The notes under the pieces: generated by a model
The model's input: the letters and a program-made list of their open reading frames with translations, nothing else
Databases searched by the model: none
Told to the model about the DNA's origin: nothing
Program-made: the position numbers and the translations under genes
In this document: positions 44,513 through 53,445 of the stretch, piece by piece
Layout of the letters: the number at the start of each line of letters is the position of its first letter
Numbering within the stretch: the first letter of the stretch is position 1
DNA from: G963692885 sp964658655
GTDB lineage: Bacteria; Acidobacteriota; Terriglobia; Terriglobales; Acidobacteriaceae
Direction of reading: 5' to 3'
NCBI GenBank assembly: GCA_964658655.1
Contig: CAZZZL010000006.1
Span: 1 to 64,000 of the forward strand
Length of the DNA stretch: 64,000 nucleotides

Positions 44513-44670
44513 CGGATGGCTTGCGACCCTTCATCTTCTGCTGACTAGCAGAGAATCGTTCGTTTGCAAGCCCTGTGAAGCAGATTCCGCGAGACACGGA
44601 ATCGCCGCCCTCGTGATCGTCGGTTTGAATCCCTGCGACAGTGACCGGGAGAGACTAGATGCATCGCAAT

Positions 44671-44975
44671 AAATTCCCGCAAACGCTCATGTATCTGAGG
44701 TTGCGACTTCAGTAATGGAAGAGCTCGGCGGCTCGCATGTACTCGTCGCCCCAGGCTTGTAGACGGTTGACGACTGAAGCATCGACTCCGGCCGCTCTGA
44801 AGTCAGCCGCAGCCGTCCAGAAGAAATTCCCGCAAACGCTCATGTATCTGAAGTTGCGACTTCAGTAATGGAAGAGCTCGGCGGCTCGCATATACTCGTC
44901 GCCCCAGGCTTGTAGACGGTTGACGATCGAAGCATCGACTCCGGCCGCTCTGAAGCTAGCCGCAGCCGTCCAGAC
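44671..44975 (-). repeat. 153-bp tandem duplication of the 3' end of the next gene
   Basis: Two direct copies, 44671-44822 and 44824-44975, have a period of 153 bp and about six mismatches. Copy 2 contains the last ~37 codons of the cytochrome-like gene, its TGA (44862-44864) and about 38 bp of 3' flank. Copy 1 has the same segment after the stop. Because 153 is a multiple of three, reading past the TGA would stay in frame and repeat WTAAADFRAAGVDASVVNRL and so on to a second TGA at 44709-44711. Two of the differences are amino acid changes (Ser to Asp, Ile to Val) and one is silent. Confidence 0.9.
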
Positions 44976-46925
44976 CGCGCCGCCCGATATCTCATGCAGT
45001 TCCGGTGACAAAATATAGTGCGCGGGAAGCTGCGCACGGTAGAAATAATCGGCTACGGGATATCGAGTGCTCTTGTCGAGCCACGCTTCGAGCCAGGCCT
45101 GTGTCATTGAATGCCGCTCGCTTGCTGGAAGTCCGGAAAACGTCGCCTGCCAGTGATCGGCGACCAGCATGCGAGGATCAATATTCTGTTCCGGACGCCA
45201 GCCGCGGGCGTCATCTTGAGGACCGGATGCTATGTCCGTCGATTGGTTGGCCCTGATGGCCATGACCAGCAACCGGCCGGGCTCGGGTCGTCCGCTCAGA
45301 TGTTCGAGCGACTGCTCATGGCCAGCCAGGTAGACCCAGTCGATCGGGGCTCTGCCGCTGTGCGCATGGTTTCCGCTATTGAGCAGGATTTGCAACTGGT
45401 ACCAGCAGTTGTTGAAGTATTCGTTCGTCAGCGCGCTTCCGTTCATTCCGTTCACGGTGTCGGGAATGCCGGCTTCGGCCGGTGCTGTCGCCGCCGCCAT
45501 GTAATTCCGCCAGCCACGACTGCTGCAAGTCTGTGTTGGCGCGCAATTCTGCTCGAGCCCAAATGCCTCCGTTATCTCCCATGTCTTGATTAGTTGCCAC
45601 AGCAGCGTGCCATACAGATTTCTCGTCGAAGCAGCTGTCGCCGATACCGCACTCGGCATGCGAGGATGTAGAAAACTCTTGCGCGCGTGCAGCCATTGAG
45701 CGAAGAATACCCGCGAAGCTCCCTGCGTTCGAGGTAGATTCACGGCTGATTCATAGTTGTGGCTAAAACTGCTTTTGAGAAACGCATCGCCCCATGCATC
45801 CACGGGATGTACCTGGGGCAGCCAGTGATTCCAATCCGGCAATTGCAGCGCAATTGGAATCAACGATGTGTCCAGGTCCCCATCGGGTGCAAAGCTTGCC
45901 GGCAAAATCACCATCGCGCTTTGCGGCGACTCGACGGCGGCATTGCCGGGCTCAGCGCCTCCGGCAGCCGGCTTAAAAAGATAATCCAGTGTATCGGCGT
46001 CATCGTCGAGAACAGAGGAAAGACCCGCCCCGGCTGCCCAGACAGTTACCGGTGTATTGCGCAGGGAGGGACCTGGCTGATACGGAGGATTCCATGGGCG
46101 ACCGGGCGCGGCATACGGCAGCGCGCGAATATAGCTGGCAATCTGGTAGCCCTGAAGCGTGGACAACCCATGGAAGCGGGAACGCACAACAATGGAATGG
46201 CTGGAATAGTTGAAATATTTGAGGTCTCTGCCATCGCGTGCGTGGCAGTCTGCGCAATGGGCCCGTATCGGCTGCGCGTCGCCCAGATCGCTGCTGCGAA
46301 GAACTGCACCGGCCCATGCGCGCTCGCCGGCGAGAATGTCGGCACTCTCCGGCAAGGGGACAAGCCAGCGCGAGGGATCGTCCAGAACGAAGTCGCTCGG
46401 CAGCAGGAGTCGCTCCCCACCAGGCGCCAGAAGATTCATTGCCAGAACGCGAAAGCCGCTGGCAATTCCGTTCGAATGGTTGAAACGAAACCGCAGCTGA
46501 TTTTTTACGTCCAAGTTGTCGCCAGATACCACAGGCAGCGTCAAAACGAGCGTGGCAAAGCCTCCACCTATTCCGCCATAGCTCTTGCCCGGCTCGGCTA
46601 CAGTCGCTGTACGATTGTTGAGTTGAACCCACTGGCCTTGATTGATTTGAATGCTGGCCATGTCGGCATACTCGAGGCCATGCACCTGCAGCCATAGTGA
46701 AGAAACGCGTCCAGCAACACCCGCGGGAACGTCCATCTCGATGCAGACTTCGGTGCCGTCTTCCCCCATGACTTCGATGGGCAAGGGAATTGGCGAACCA
46801 ATGCAGACTGCGCTTGCAGCGCCAGGTGGCGAGCAGTGGCCATGGGACGAGATCGCTGCGCACAGAAAACCGCAGCAATGGACAGCGCGTCTAAAGCGCT
46901 TTGTGTTCAGCAGGCGACAGTTCAT
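44862..46925 (-). CDS. Secreted protein with a c-type heme motif
   Basis: A 687-residue protein with a signal peptide of about 28 residues (VHCCGFLCAAISSHGHC). One heme-binding C-x2-C-H is present at Cys224-Cys227-His228 (HCADCHARDG), followed by ISSY-type helices of a cytochrome-c-like domain. The N-terminal ~190 residues look like a beta-rich domain; the C-terminal ~350 residues are not recognised (blocks DWNHWLPQVHPVDAWGD, NYMAAATAPAEAGIPDTVNG, APIDWVYLAGHEQSLEHLSG). The protein probably acts in the periplasm or outside. Its 3' end is duplicated downstream. Divergent from the hybrid kinase gene, with 269 bp between the starts. Confidence 0.8.
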   Translation of the reverse strand: MNCRLLNTKRFRRAVHCCGFLCAAISSHGHCSPPGAASAVCIGSPIPLPIEVMGEDGTEVCIEMDVPAGVAGRVSSLWLQVHGLEYADMASIQINQGQWVQLNNRTATVAEPGKSYGGIGGGFATLVLTLPVVSGDNLDVKNQLRFRFNHSNGIASGFRVLAMNLLAPGGERLLLPSDFVLDDPSRWLVPLPESADILAGERAWAGAVLRSSDLGDAQPIRAHCADCHARDGRDLKYFNYSSHSIVVRSRFHGLSTLQGYQIASYIRALPYAAPGRPWNPPYQPGPSLRNTPVTVWAAGAGLSSVLDDDADTLDYLFKPAAGGAEPGNAAVESPQSAMVILPASFAPDGDLDTSLIPIALQLPDWNHWLPQVHPVDAWGDAFLKSSFSHNYESAVNLPRTQGASRVFFAQWLHARKSFLHPRMPSAVSATAASTRNLYGTLLWQLIKTWEITEAFGLEQNCAPTQTCSSRGWRNYMAAATAPAEAGIPDTVNGMNGSALTNEYFNNCWYQLQILLNSGNHAHSGRAPIDWVYLAGHEQSLEHLSGRPEPGRLLVMAIRANQSTDIASGPQDDARGWRPEQNIDPRMLVADHWQATFSGLPASERHSMTQAWLEAWLDKSTRYPVADYFYRAQLPAHYILSPELHEISGGAVWTAAASFRAAGVDASIVNRLQAWGDEYMRAAELFHY

Positions 46926-47194
46926 CCTGCATGATGTATCGGCCGCATCGCGACGAACTTGAAAGCAGTCATCTCACCGGCGGGCGATCCCTCTCGTGAA
47001 ACGACTTGCCAGAAAGCACTTCATACTTACGTCCAGAGCCTCAGTCGAATCTCCGCATATTTGGCGTGCCTTTATCCGAGATTTGTGTGTAATAATCGAG
47101 CGCACCACCCAAAGACAGTCAGTAGTCATTACGTTTTAGTCAGAGTCTGTTTTATTCCTGGAGAGCGGCAGGGGGTCCTGCACCGTTACTCCAA

Positions 47195-50100
47195 TTGCCA
47201 TACTTTGCCAGCGAGGCATTCTTGTTCGCCATCCTTGATTCGAATTTTGCAGGCTTTACTGCTGCGCCCATCAGCCCTGACATCGCGCTGCTGGCGAACG
47301 CATATCTGCCACATCGCTTCTGCTACATGGCAGATCCCGCGCTGGTGTGGACCAATGCTGTTACGGATGCCCTGATCGGCGTCGCCTATTATGTCATCTT
47401 CGTTGGCCTGCTGCTGGTGGTTCGAAAATTGCGGCGTATTCCGCAGATGCAAGCCTATCTATGGGTACTCCTCTCATTTGGCGCATTCATCCTGGCGTGT
47501 GCGGCCACCCATTTCATGGATGTAGTGACCATCTGGTGGGCCATCTATCCCATAGCGACTGCAGTCAAAGTGTTGTGCGCCGCAGTTTCGGTGCCTGCCG
47601 CTATTTACTTCACCAGAACTGCTCCATCGATCGAGCCGGGTATCCGGTCCTTCCTCAACTTACTGTCCGAGTCAGTCCAGGCCAGGGCGGATAACCTGGC
47701 GAACTACAGGGGCAAAATCGAGGCCATCGAAGCATCGCACATGGTGATCGAGTTTGACCTGGATGGAACGATTCTGCGGGCAAATTCAAATTATTGTCGC
47801 CGGATGGGCTACAGCGAGGATGAGCTGGTCGGACGCAACCTGGAGATTCTCATTGCCGATGCCTACCGCCAGAGCGAGCATTACCAGGAATTCTGGACGA
47901 AGCTTCGCAGTGGCCGATTCAATGCCGGGCAATATGAACAGGTGGATAAGCAGGGGGAGACGGTCTGGGTCGAGGCGGCCTTTAATCCGATAGGCGATGC
48001 CCAGCGCGGTCCGGTCAGCCTGGGGCAGCACGAACAGGTGGATAAAAGGGGCGAGACGGTCTGGATCGAGGCGGCATTCAATCCCATTGCTGATGCGCAG
48101 GGCAAGCCGGTACGGGTAATGGCCGTACTGTCCGATCTCACGCAGGAGATCAGGACCAGGCTGGAACTGCGTGATACCGAAGCCCGTCTGCGGGTGATTC
48201 TCGATCATGTGCTGGCCAGTATCATCATGATCGATGCTTCAGGGAAGATCATCGCCATCAATCCTGCGACCGTCCGGATGTTCGAATACAGCAACGAGGA
48301 GGCGATCGGACAGAACATAAAAATGTTGATGCCCGAAGGCGATAGCAAGGATCACGACGGCCACCTCGCCGGTTATCGGCCAACGGGAGAAAGCCGGGTG
48401 ATTGGCCGTGGTCGTGAGCTGGAAGGCCTGTCCCGAACGGGCCGCCTTTTTCCTATCGAACTGACAGTCACCGAGGCCATGCTCGACCATAAGCGCATCT
48501 TCATCGGGCTGGTGCGGGATATATCCGAGCGCAAGCGGGCAGAGCAGGAGGCGCTCCGGGCAGAAGCTGAGCTGCTGGCGGAGAGAGCGGCGCTCAAGGA
48601 GGCCAATACGCGGGCGGCGCTCGCCGCGCAGAGCGCCGGCATTGGTATCTGGGACTGGGATTTCAAGACGAACCGGCTCAAGGGTGACGAGCGGTTATGC
48701 CGGCTCTATGATGTGGATTCTCGACTGGTCTCCGAGGCTGATGCGGATTTCTGGCTGGAGCGTATGCACCCGGAGGATCGTACCGGTGTGCGCGAAGCTT
48801 TGCAGGCCGCCATTGATGGAATTGAACCGTATAACATCGAGTTTCGCGTCATCTGGGCAGATGGATCAGTCCACTTCCTAAAGGCCAGCGGCATCGTTGA
48901 ACGGGATGATGCCCGGAAACCTTTACGCATGGTGGGCGCCAATTTCGATATCACAGCGACTAAGGATGCTGAAGAGTTGTTGCGCGTCACCATCGAAAAA
49001 GAACAGTTACTGATCCTGGATGCTAAAGACTACGCCGTCCTGATGCTCGACAAAGAGGGTTACATACTTACCTGGAACGAGGGAGCGGAGCGGACGAAAG
49101 GATACAAGGCAGAAGAGATTATCGGCCAGCACTTTTCGAAATTTTACCTGCCCGAAGCGATTGCAGAGGGTAAGCCGGCGTATGAGCTGGAGGTAGCCGC
49201 AGAGGTTGGGAATTTCTCGGAAGAAGGCTGGCGCGTACGGAAAGACGGCTCCTTGTTCTGGGCCCGCGTGTCGATCACAGCACTGTACGACCGCTCATGC
49301 CAGCTACGCGGGTTCGGCAAAGTGACGCAGAATATCTCAGAGAGAAAACAATTGGAGGAGGAGCGCCTCCGGCAGGAGCGGGCGCTGCGCAAAAGCGAAG
49401 AGCTTCTTGATCGGACAGGTCGCATGGCAGGTGTCGGCGGCTGGGAGATCGACCTGTTGACTGGCACCGTCCATTGGACGGATGAGACGGCGAGGCTGCA
49501 CCTTCTCGCAGCGGGTTACCAGCCGACCCTGGAAGAGGATATAGGCTTCTATGTGGCTGAATCCCGTCCGCTGGTCATGGCAGCAATTGAGAAAGCGAAA
49601 GCCGATGGCCAGCCGTGGGAACTGGAAGCAGAAGTGGTCCGGTCTGATGGAAGCCGGATATGGGCAATGGTCAATGGATCGGTTGATTTCGCCGAAGGCA
49701 AGGCCGTCCGCATGGTGGGCGCGTTTCAAGACGTGACTGCCCGCGTCCTTGCAGAGGAAGAACTGCGATACCAGGCAAACCTGCTCGACCTTTCGCACGA
49801 CACCATCATGGTGCGCGATCTCGATGGACGGATCCGCTTCTGGAATCGCGGTGCCCAGGAAACCTATGGATATACCAAGCAACAGGCGGCCGGCCATATT
49901 TCCCACAGCCTGCTGCAGGCAGTTTTCCCCGTGCCGCTCCGGGAGATACAGGCGGACCTGCTGGAAAAGGGCAGGTGGGAAGGTGAGGTCGAACACACCA
50001 CCCAGTCCGGCCAGCACATTATCGTCGCCAGCCGCTGGGTGCTGCAACGCGATCAGAATGGCCGAACATTCAATGTGCTCGAGACCAACAATGACATTAC

Positions 50101-53100
50101 GGGGCGCAAGCTGGCGGAAGAAGCATCACGCAAGGCCAAGGTCGAAGCGGAAGAAGCGAACCGGGCCAAGTCCGAATTCCTGGCGAATATGAGCCATGAG
50201 ATCCGCACGCCAATGAACGCCATCATGGGGATGACGCATCTCGCCCTCAGGGCAAACCCTACCCCGGACCAGCGTGGTTATCTGAAGAAAATCGGCAACG
50301 CCGCTGATTCGCTGCTGAATATCATCAACGACATCCTTGATTTCTCGAAGATGGAAGCGGGAAAAATGGAGCTGGAGTCCATCCCGTTCTCCGTCGAGAA
50401 AGTATTGCTGGATCTGAACGACATCGTCAGCCACACGGCGAGACGCAACAACATCGGGCTTGCTTTCTCTATTGGGAAAGAAGTTCCCGCGTTTCTGGAG
50501 GGTGATCCTTTCCGTCTGGGCCAGATTCTGATCAACCTGGTGAATAACGGAATCAAATTCACACGGGAAGGGACTGTTTCAATCACAGTCTCTGCTACAG
50601 ACGTGACCGGTGAGTCCGCACACATTTGCTTTGCCGTAGCCGATACAGGGATCGGCATGAATCCCGAGCAATTGAAGAAGCTGTTCCAGTCCTTCAACCA
50701 GGCTGATCCTTCGGTGACGCGCAAGTTCGGCGGGACAGGTCTGGGTCTGGCCATCTCGAAGCAGTTGTGCAACCTGATTGGCGGCGATCTACAGGTGACC
50801 AGCGACGAAGGCAAGGGCAGTATTTTCACATTGAACGTCCGATTCAACTTGGCCAAAGGCGACCAGCAAGCACTCGCAAGGTCGGGTGGGCCCAATGCCG
50901 GCAGGCGATTCATCCTCGTCGTGGATGACAGCGCAGATGCCCGGGATGTACTGGTGGCTATGCTGGCGGCAAACGGGTTTGACTCGAAAATGGTGGGGTC
51001 CGGCGAGGAGGCCGTGGCCGCGCTTGACACGGCCGCACGGGGAGGTCATCCGTTCGACCTAGTCCTGATGGATTGGCGAATGCCAGGCAAAAATGGCCTG
51101 GAAATTACACGAGAGGTGAGGGCGAGGCTGGAGTTTGCGGGAATACCGTCCATCGTTATGGTGTCCGCGTTTGATCGGGAGCAGGTGATGCGTGGCGTGA
51201 TCGACCCGGGACTCGATGGATTCCTGGTGAAGCCGGTCAAGGAGTCAGTCCTGGTCGATACCATCACATCACTGCTGAACGCGCAGAAACACAACATTGC
51301 CGATGCTGCCGTCCAACGCATCCATCCGGGGACCGCCATGCAGCTTGAGTATTTGGACGGCAGGCGCGTACTGCTGGTCGAAGATAATGAGATGAACCGC
51401 GATCTTGCAACCGAGTTGCTGTCCGACCTCGGCATCCAGGTCACGGTTGCAGTCGATGGGCGCGAAGGGGTGGACCGGATCGCTGCAGAGCCGTTCGACC
51501 TGGTGCTGATGGATATCCAGATGCCCATCATGGATGGATTGACGGCAGCGCGGCTAGTCCGCATGGACTCGCGGTTTACGACGCTCCCAATCATTGCGAT
51601 GACTGCGCATGCCATGACCGGTGACCGTGAAAAAAGTATCGAAGCCGGCATGAACGATCACCTGACCAAGCCGATCAGTCCGGACAGTCTTCGGAGTGCG
51701 CTGCTTCGCTGGCTGCCGTCGCGACCATTGCAGACTTCGCCATCGCTCACTGCTGCCGAAACAATAAAGCCGGGGGAGGATGATCTGCCGGAGGAACTCG
51801 CACCCTTCAACCTGCAGGCTGCACTGGCGCGCACGAATGGAAAGCCCGCACTCCTGCGCAGGATGATGCTCGGCTTTCGCAAGCAGTATGCAACGGCAGC
51901 GGATGATCTGCGCCTGTTAATCGGCCAGGGGAAAAACGAAGACGCTCAAAGGCTCGCGCATACGTTGAAGAGTGCGGCCCGGACACTTGAAGCGGCCGAG
52001 CTAGGCGATCAAGCCGAGGCGATCGAGCAGGCCTTCCGCTCCGGTGCTCTCGATCATCTGCAGCCATTGATTAACTCCATGGAGTTTACGCTTGCCCCGG
52101 CGATTGCAGCGGCTGCGACGCTTGATCGCAGGTCGCAGAACCCGGAGATGATCGCCACCACTGCCGACAAGCCGGGCGGCTCCATCCTGATCGTCGACGA
52201 TGACCCGGCATATGTTGAACTGCTGACCGACATTTTTGCGAAAGACCACGTGATCCTGTCGGCCGCGGACGGCATGGCGGCGATTGAAAGCGCTACAGCC
52301 ATGGTGCCGGATGTCATCCTGCTTGACGTGTTGATGCCTGGTATCGATGGCTACGAGGTGTGTGCCCGGCTGAAGAGCGACGCGCGTACCTGCGATATCC
52401 CGCTCATTTTCCTCACCGGGCTGGGCGACGTGGAAGATGAAAGCAGGGCCCTGGCCATGGGTGCGGTCGATTACGTGACCAAGCCGATCAACCCGATGGC
52501 CGTGCGGGCGAGGGTAGATCTCCAGGTCCACCTGAAACGTGCTCACGACCGGCTGATGCAGCATGCCACGGAAGATCTCCTGTCCCAGCTGCGCACCGAA
52601 GCCCAGCGTGCTGCGGAATCAGCCCGGATCTATGAGCAGGAACTGCAGTTGAGGGACTATTTTTTGTCCCACGTCTCGCACGAGCTCCGTTCGCCGCTTA
52701 CCGCAATTTATCTTTTCAGTACGTTGATTGCGGACGGCATAGCCGGAGCGACAAATCCGCAGCAGGACGAATACCTGGTGATCATCCAGAAAAACATAAG
52801 CCAGCTGAAATCGATGATCGAAGATCTGCTGCTGGTTACCGCGGCAAAAACAGGCAAGCTGCATGTTCAGCTGCAGTCCGCTTCGTTGACGACCGCGGTG
52901 GTCGATGCGGTGCAGACTCTCCAGGGAGTTTCCGGTCAGAAGGGAATCGAGTTGTCCTGCAGCGTGCACGATGAGCTTGCAGCGTATGCCGATCCCGTGC
53001 GCCTGCTGCAGGTGCTCATCATCCTTTGCGACAATGCCATCAAGTTCACACCCCCCGGGGGCAGCGTCACGGTGGAGGCAAAGTTTTCTGCGACCGATCC

Positions 53101-53362
53101 AGACCTGCTGCTGGTCGAAGTCTCTGACACCGGTTGTGGGATCGCTCCGGAGATGACAGAACGGATCTTCGAACATCTTTACCAGATATCCGAAATCAGC
53201 GATGGGGGACGAAACGGGCTTGGCCTCGGACTGCATATTGCGCGGGAGCTGGTCACCCTGCAGGGAGGAAAAATCTGGGCAGAAGGACTCCCGGCGGCCG
53301 GCAGCCGTTTCTCATTTACCATTCCTGCCTACAAGCACCAGGACGAAATGCTGCCGGCTTGA
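47195..53362 (+). CDS. Giant hybrid sensor kinase with ethylene-receptor-like domain
   Basis: A 2055-residue protein (TTG start). An N-terminal three-helix membrane domain has Asp58, Tyr65, Ile68, Ile99, Cys102 and His106 in the spacing of the plant ETR1 ethylene-binding site (D25, Y32, I35, I62, C65, H69); P36 is Phe. Six PAS domains follow (about 174-970); the second has FixL-like MPEGDSKDHDGH with His387. Then kinase 1 (His1001, NLVNNGIKF, GGTGLGLAISKQL), REC1 (Asp1293), REC2 (Asp1440), HPt (His1589), REC3 (Asp1711) and a second complete kinase (His1829, FLSHVSHELRSP; GLGLGLHIARE). It may sense ethylene, oxygen or redox state. Upstream divergent cytochrome gene; downstream acyltransferase gene 83 bp away. 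Confidence 0.9.
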   Translation: MPYFASEAFLFAILDSNFAGFTAAPISPDIALLANAYLPHRFCYMADPALVWTNAVTDALIGVAYYVIFVGLLLVVRKLRRIPQMQAYLWVLLSFGAFILACAATHFMDVVTIWWAIYPIATAVKVLCAAVSVPAAIYFTRTAPSIEPGIRSFLNLLSESVQARADNLANYRGKIEAIEASHMVIEFDLDGTILRANSNYCRRMGYSEDELVGRNLEILIADAYRQSEHYQEFWTKLRSGRFNAGQYEQVDKQGETVWVEAAFNPIGDAQRGPVSLGQHEQVDKRGETVWIEAAFNPIADAQGKPVRVMAVLSDLTQEIRTRLELRDTEARLRVILDHVLASIIMIDASGKIIAINPATVRMFEYSNEEAIGQNIKMLMPEGDSKDHDGHLAGYRPTGESRVIGRGRELEGLSRTGRLFPIELTVTEAMLDHKRIFIGLVRDISERKRAEQEALRAEAELLAERAALKEANTRAALAAQSAGIGIWDWDFKTNRLKGDERLCRLYDVDSRLVSEADADFWLERMHPEDRTGVREALQAAIDGIEPYNIEFRVIWADGSVHFLKASGIVERDDARKPLRMVGANFDITATKDAEELLRVTIEKEQLLILDAKDYAVLMLDKEGYILTWNEGAERTKGYKAEEIIGQHFSKFYLPEAIAEGKPAYELEVAAEVGNFSEEGWRVRKDGSLFWARVSITALYDRSCQLRGFGKVTQNISERKQLEEERLRQERALRKSEELLDRTGRMAGVGGWEIDLLTGTVHWTDETARLHLLAAGYQPTLEEDIGFYVAESRPLVMAAIEKAKADGQPWELEAEVVRSDGSRIWAMVNGSVDFAEGKAVRMVGAFQDVTARVLAEEELRYQANLLDLSHDTIMVRDLDGRIRFWNRGAQETYGYTKQQAAGHISHSLLQAVFPVPLREIQADLLEKGRWEGEVEHTTQSGQHIIVASRWVLQRDQNGRTFNVLETNNDITGRKLAEEASRKAKVEAEEANRAKSEFLANMSHEIRTPMNAIMGMTHLALRANPTPDQRGYLKKIGNAADSLLNIINDILDFSKMEAGKMELESIPFSVEKVLLDLNDIVSHTARRNNIGLAFSIGKEVPAFLEGDPFRLGQILINLVNNGIKFTREGTVSITVSATDVTGESAHICFAVADTGIGMNPEQLKKLFQSFNQADPSVTRKFGGTGLGLAISKQLCNLIGGDLQVTSDEGKGSIFTLNVRFNLAKGDQQALARSGGPNAGRRFILVVDDSADARDVLVAMLAANGFDSKMVGSGEEAVAALDTAARGGHPFDLVLMDWRMPGKNGLEITREVRARLEFAGIPSIVMVSAFDREQVMRGVIDPGLDGFLVKPVKESVLVDTITSLLNAQKHNIADAAVQRIHPGTAMQLEYLDGRRVLLVEDNEMNRDLATELLSDLGIQVTVAVDGREGVDRIAAEPFDLVLMDIQMPIMDGLTAARLVRMDSRFTTLPIIAMTAHAMTGDREKSIEAGMNDHLTKPISPDSLRSALLRWLPSRPLQTSPSLTAAETIKPGEDDLPEELAPFNLQAALARTNGKPALLRRMMLGFRKQYATAADDLRLLIGQGKNEDAQRLAHTLKSAARTLEAAELGDQAEAIEQAFRSGALDHLQPLINSMEFTLAPAIAAAATLDRRSQNPEMIATTADKPGGSILIVDDDPAYVELLTDIFAKDHVILSAADGMAAIESATAMVPDVILLDVLMPGIDGYEVCARLKSDARTCDIPLIFLTGLGDVEDESRALAMGAVDYVTKPINPMAVRARVDLQVHLKRAHDRLMQHATEDLLSQLRTEAQRAAESARIYEQELQLRDYFLSHVSHELRSPLTAIYLFSTLIADGIAGATNPQQDEYLVIIQKNISQLKSMIEDLLLVTAAKTGKLHVQLQSASLTTAVVDAVQTLQGVSGQKGIELSCSVHDELAAYADPVRLLQVLIILCDNAIKFTPPGGSVTVEAKFSATDPDLLLVEVSDTGCGIAPEMTERIFEHLYQISEISDGGRNGLGLGLHIARELVTLQGGKIWAEGLPAAGSRFSFTIPAYKHQDEMLPA
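47930..48121 (+). repeat. 96-bp tandem repeat inside the first PAS domain
   Basis: Two copies (47930-48025 and 48026-48121), each 32 codons, encode a PAS core hairpin: QYEQVDKQGETVWVEAAFNP and QHEQVDKRGETVWIEAAFNP, followed by IGDAQ and IADAQ. DNA identity is lower than protein identity, with many third-position changes, so the duplication is not recent. Confidence 0.8.
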
Positions 53363-53445
53363 TTGGAGGGCCTGCCGGGGGCACGCGCGAATGCGATTGT
53401 GAGTTGTAGATGGCGCTCCGGCTACAAATTCTGCCAAGATGACTC

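Noticed and set aside
44583..44603. GATTCCG / CGGAATC hairpin as a terminator of the PstS-like gene
   Set aside because: A 7-bp stem exists but there is no T-run after it on either strand.
44620..44650. A T-arm-like GTTTGAATCCC suggesting a tRNA
   Set aside because: No matching acceptor, D or anticodon arms can be folded around it, and the flanking stem is only four base pairs.
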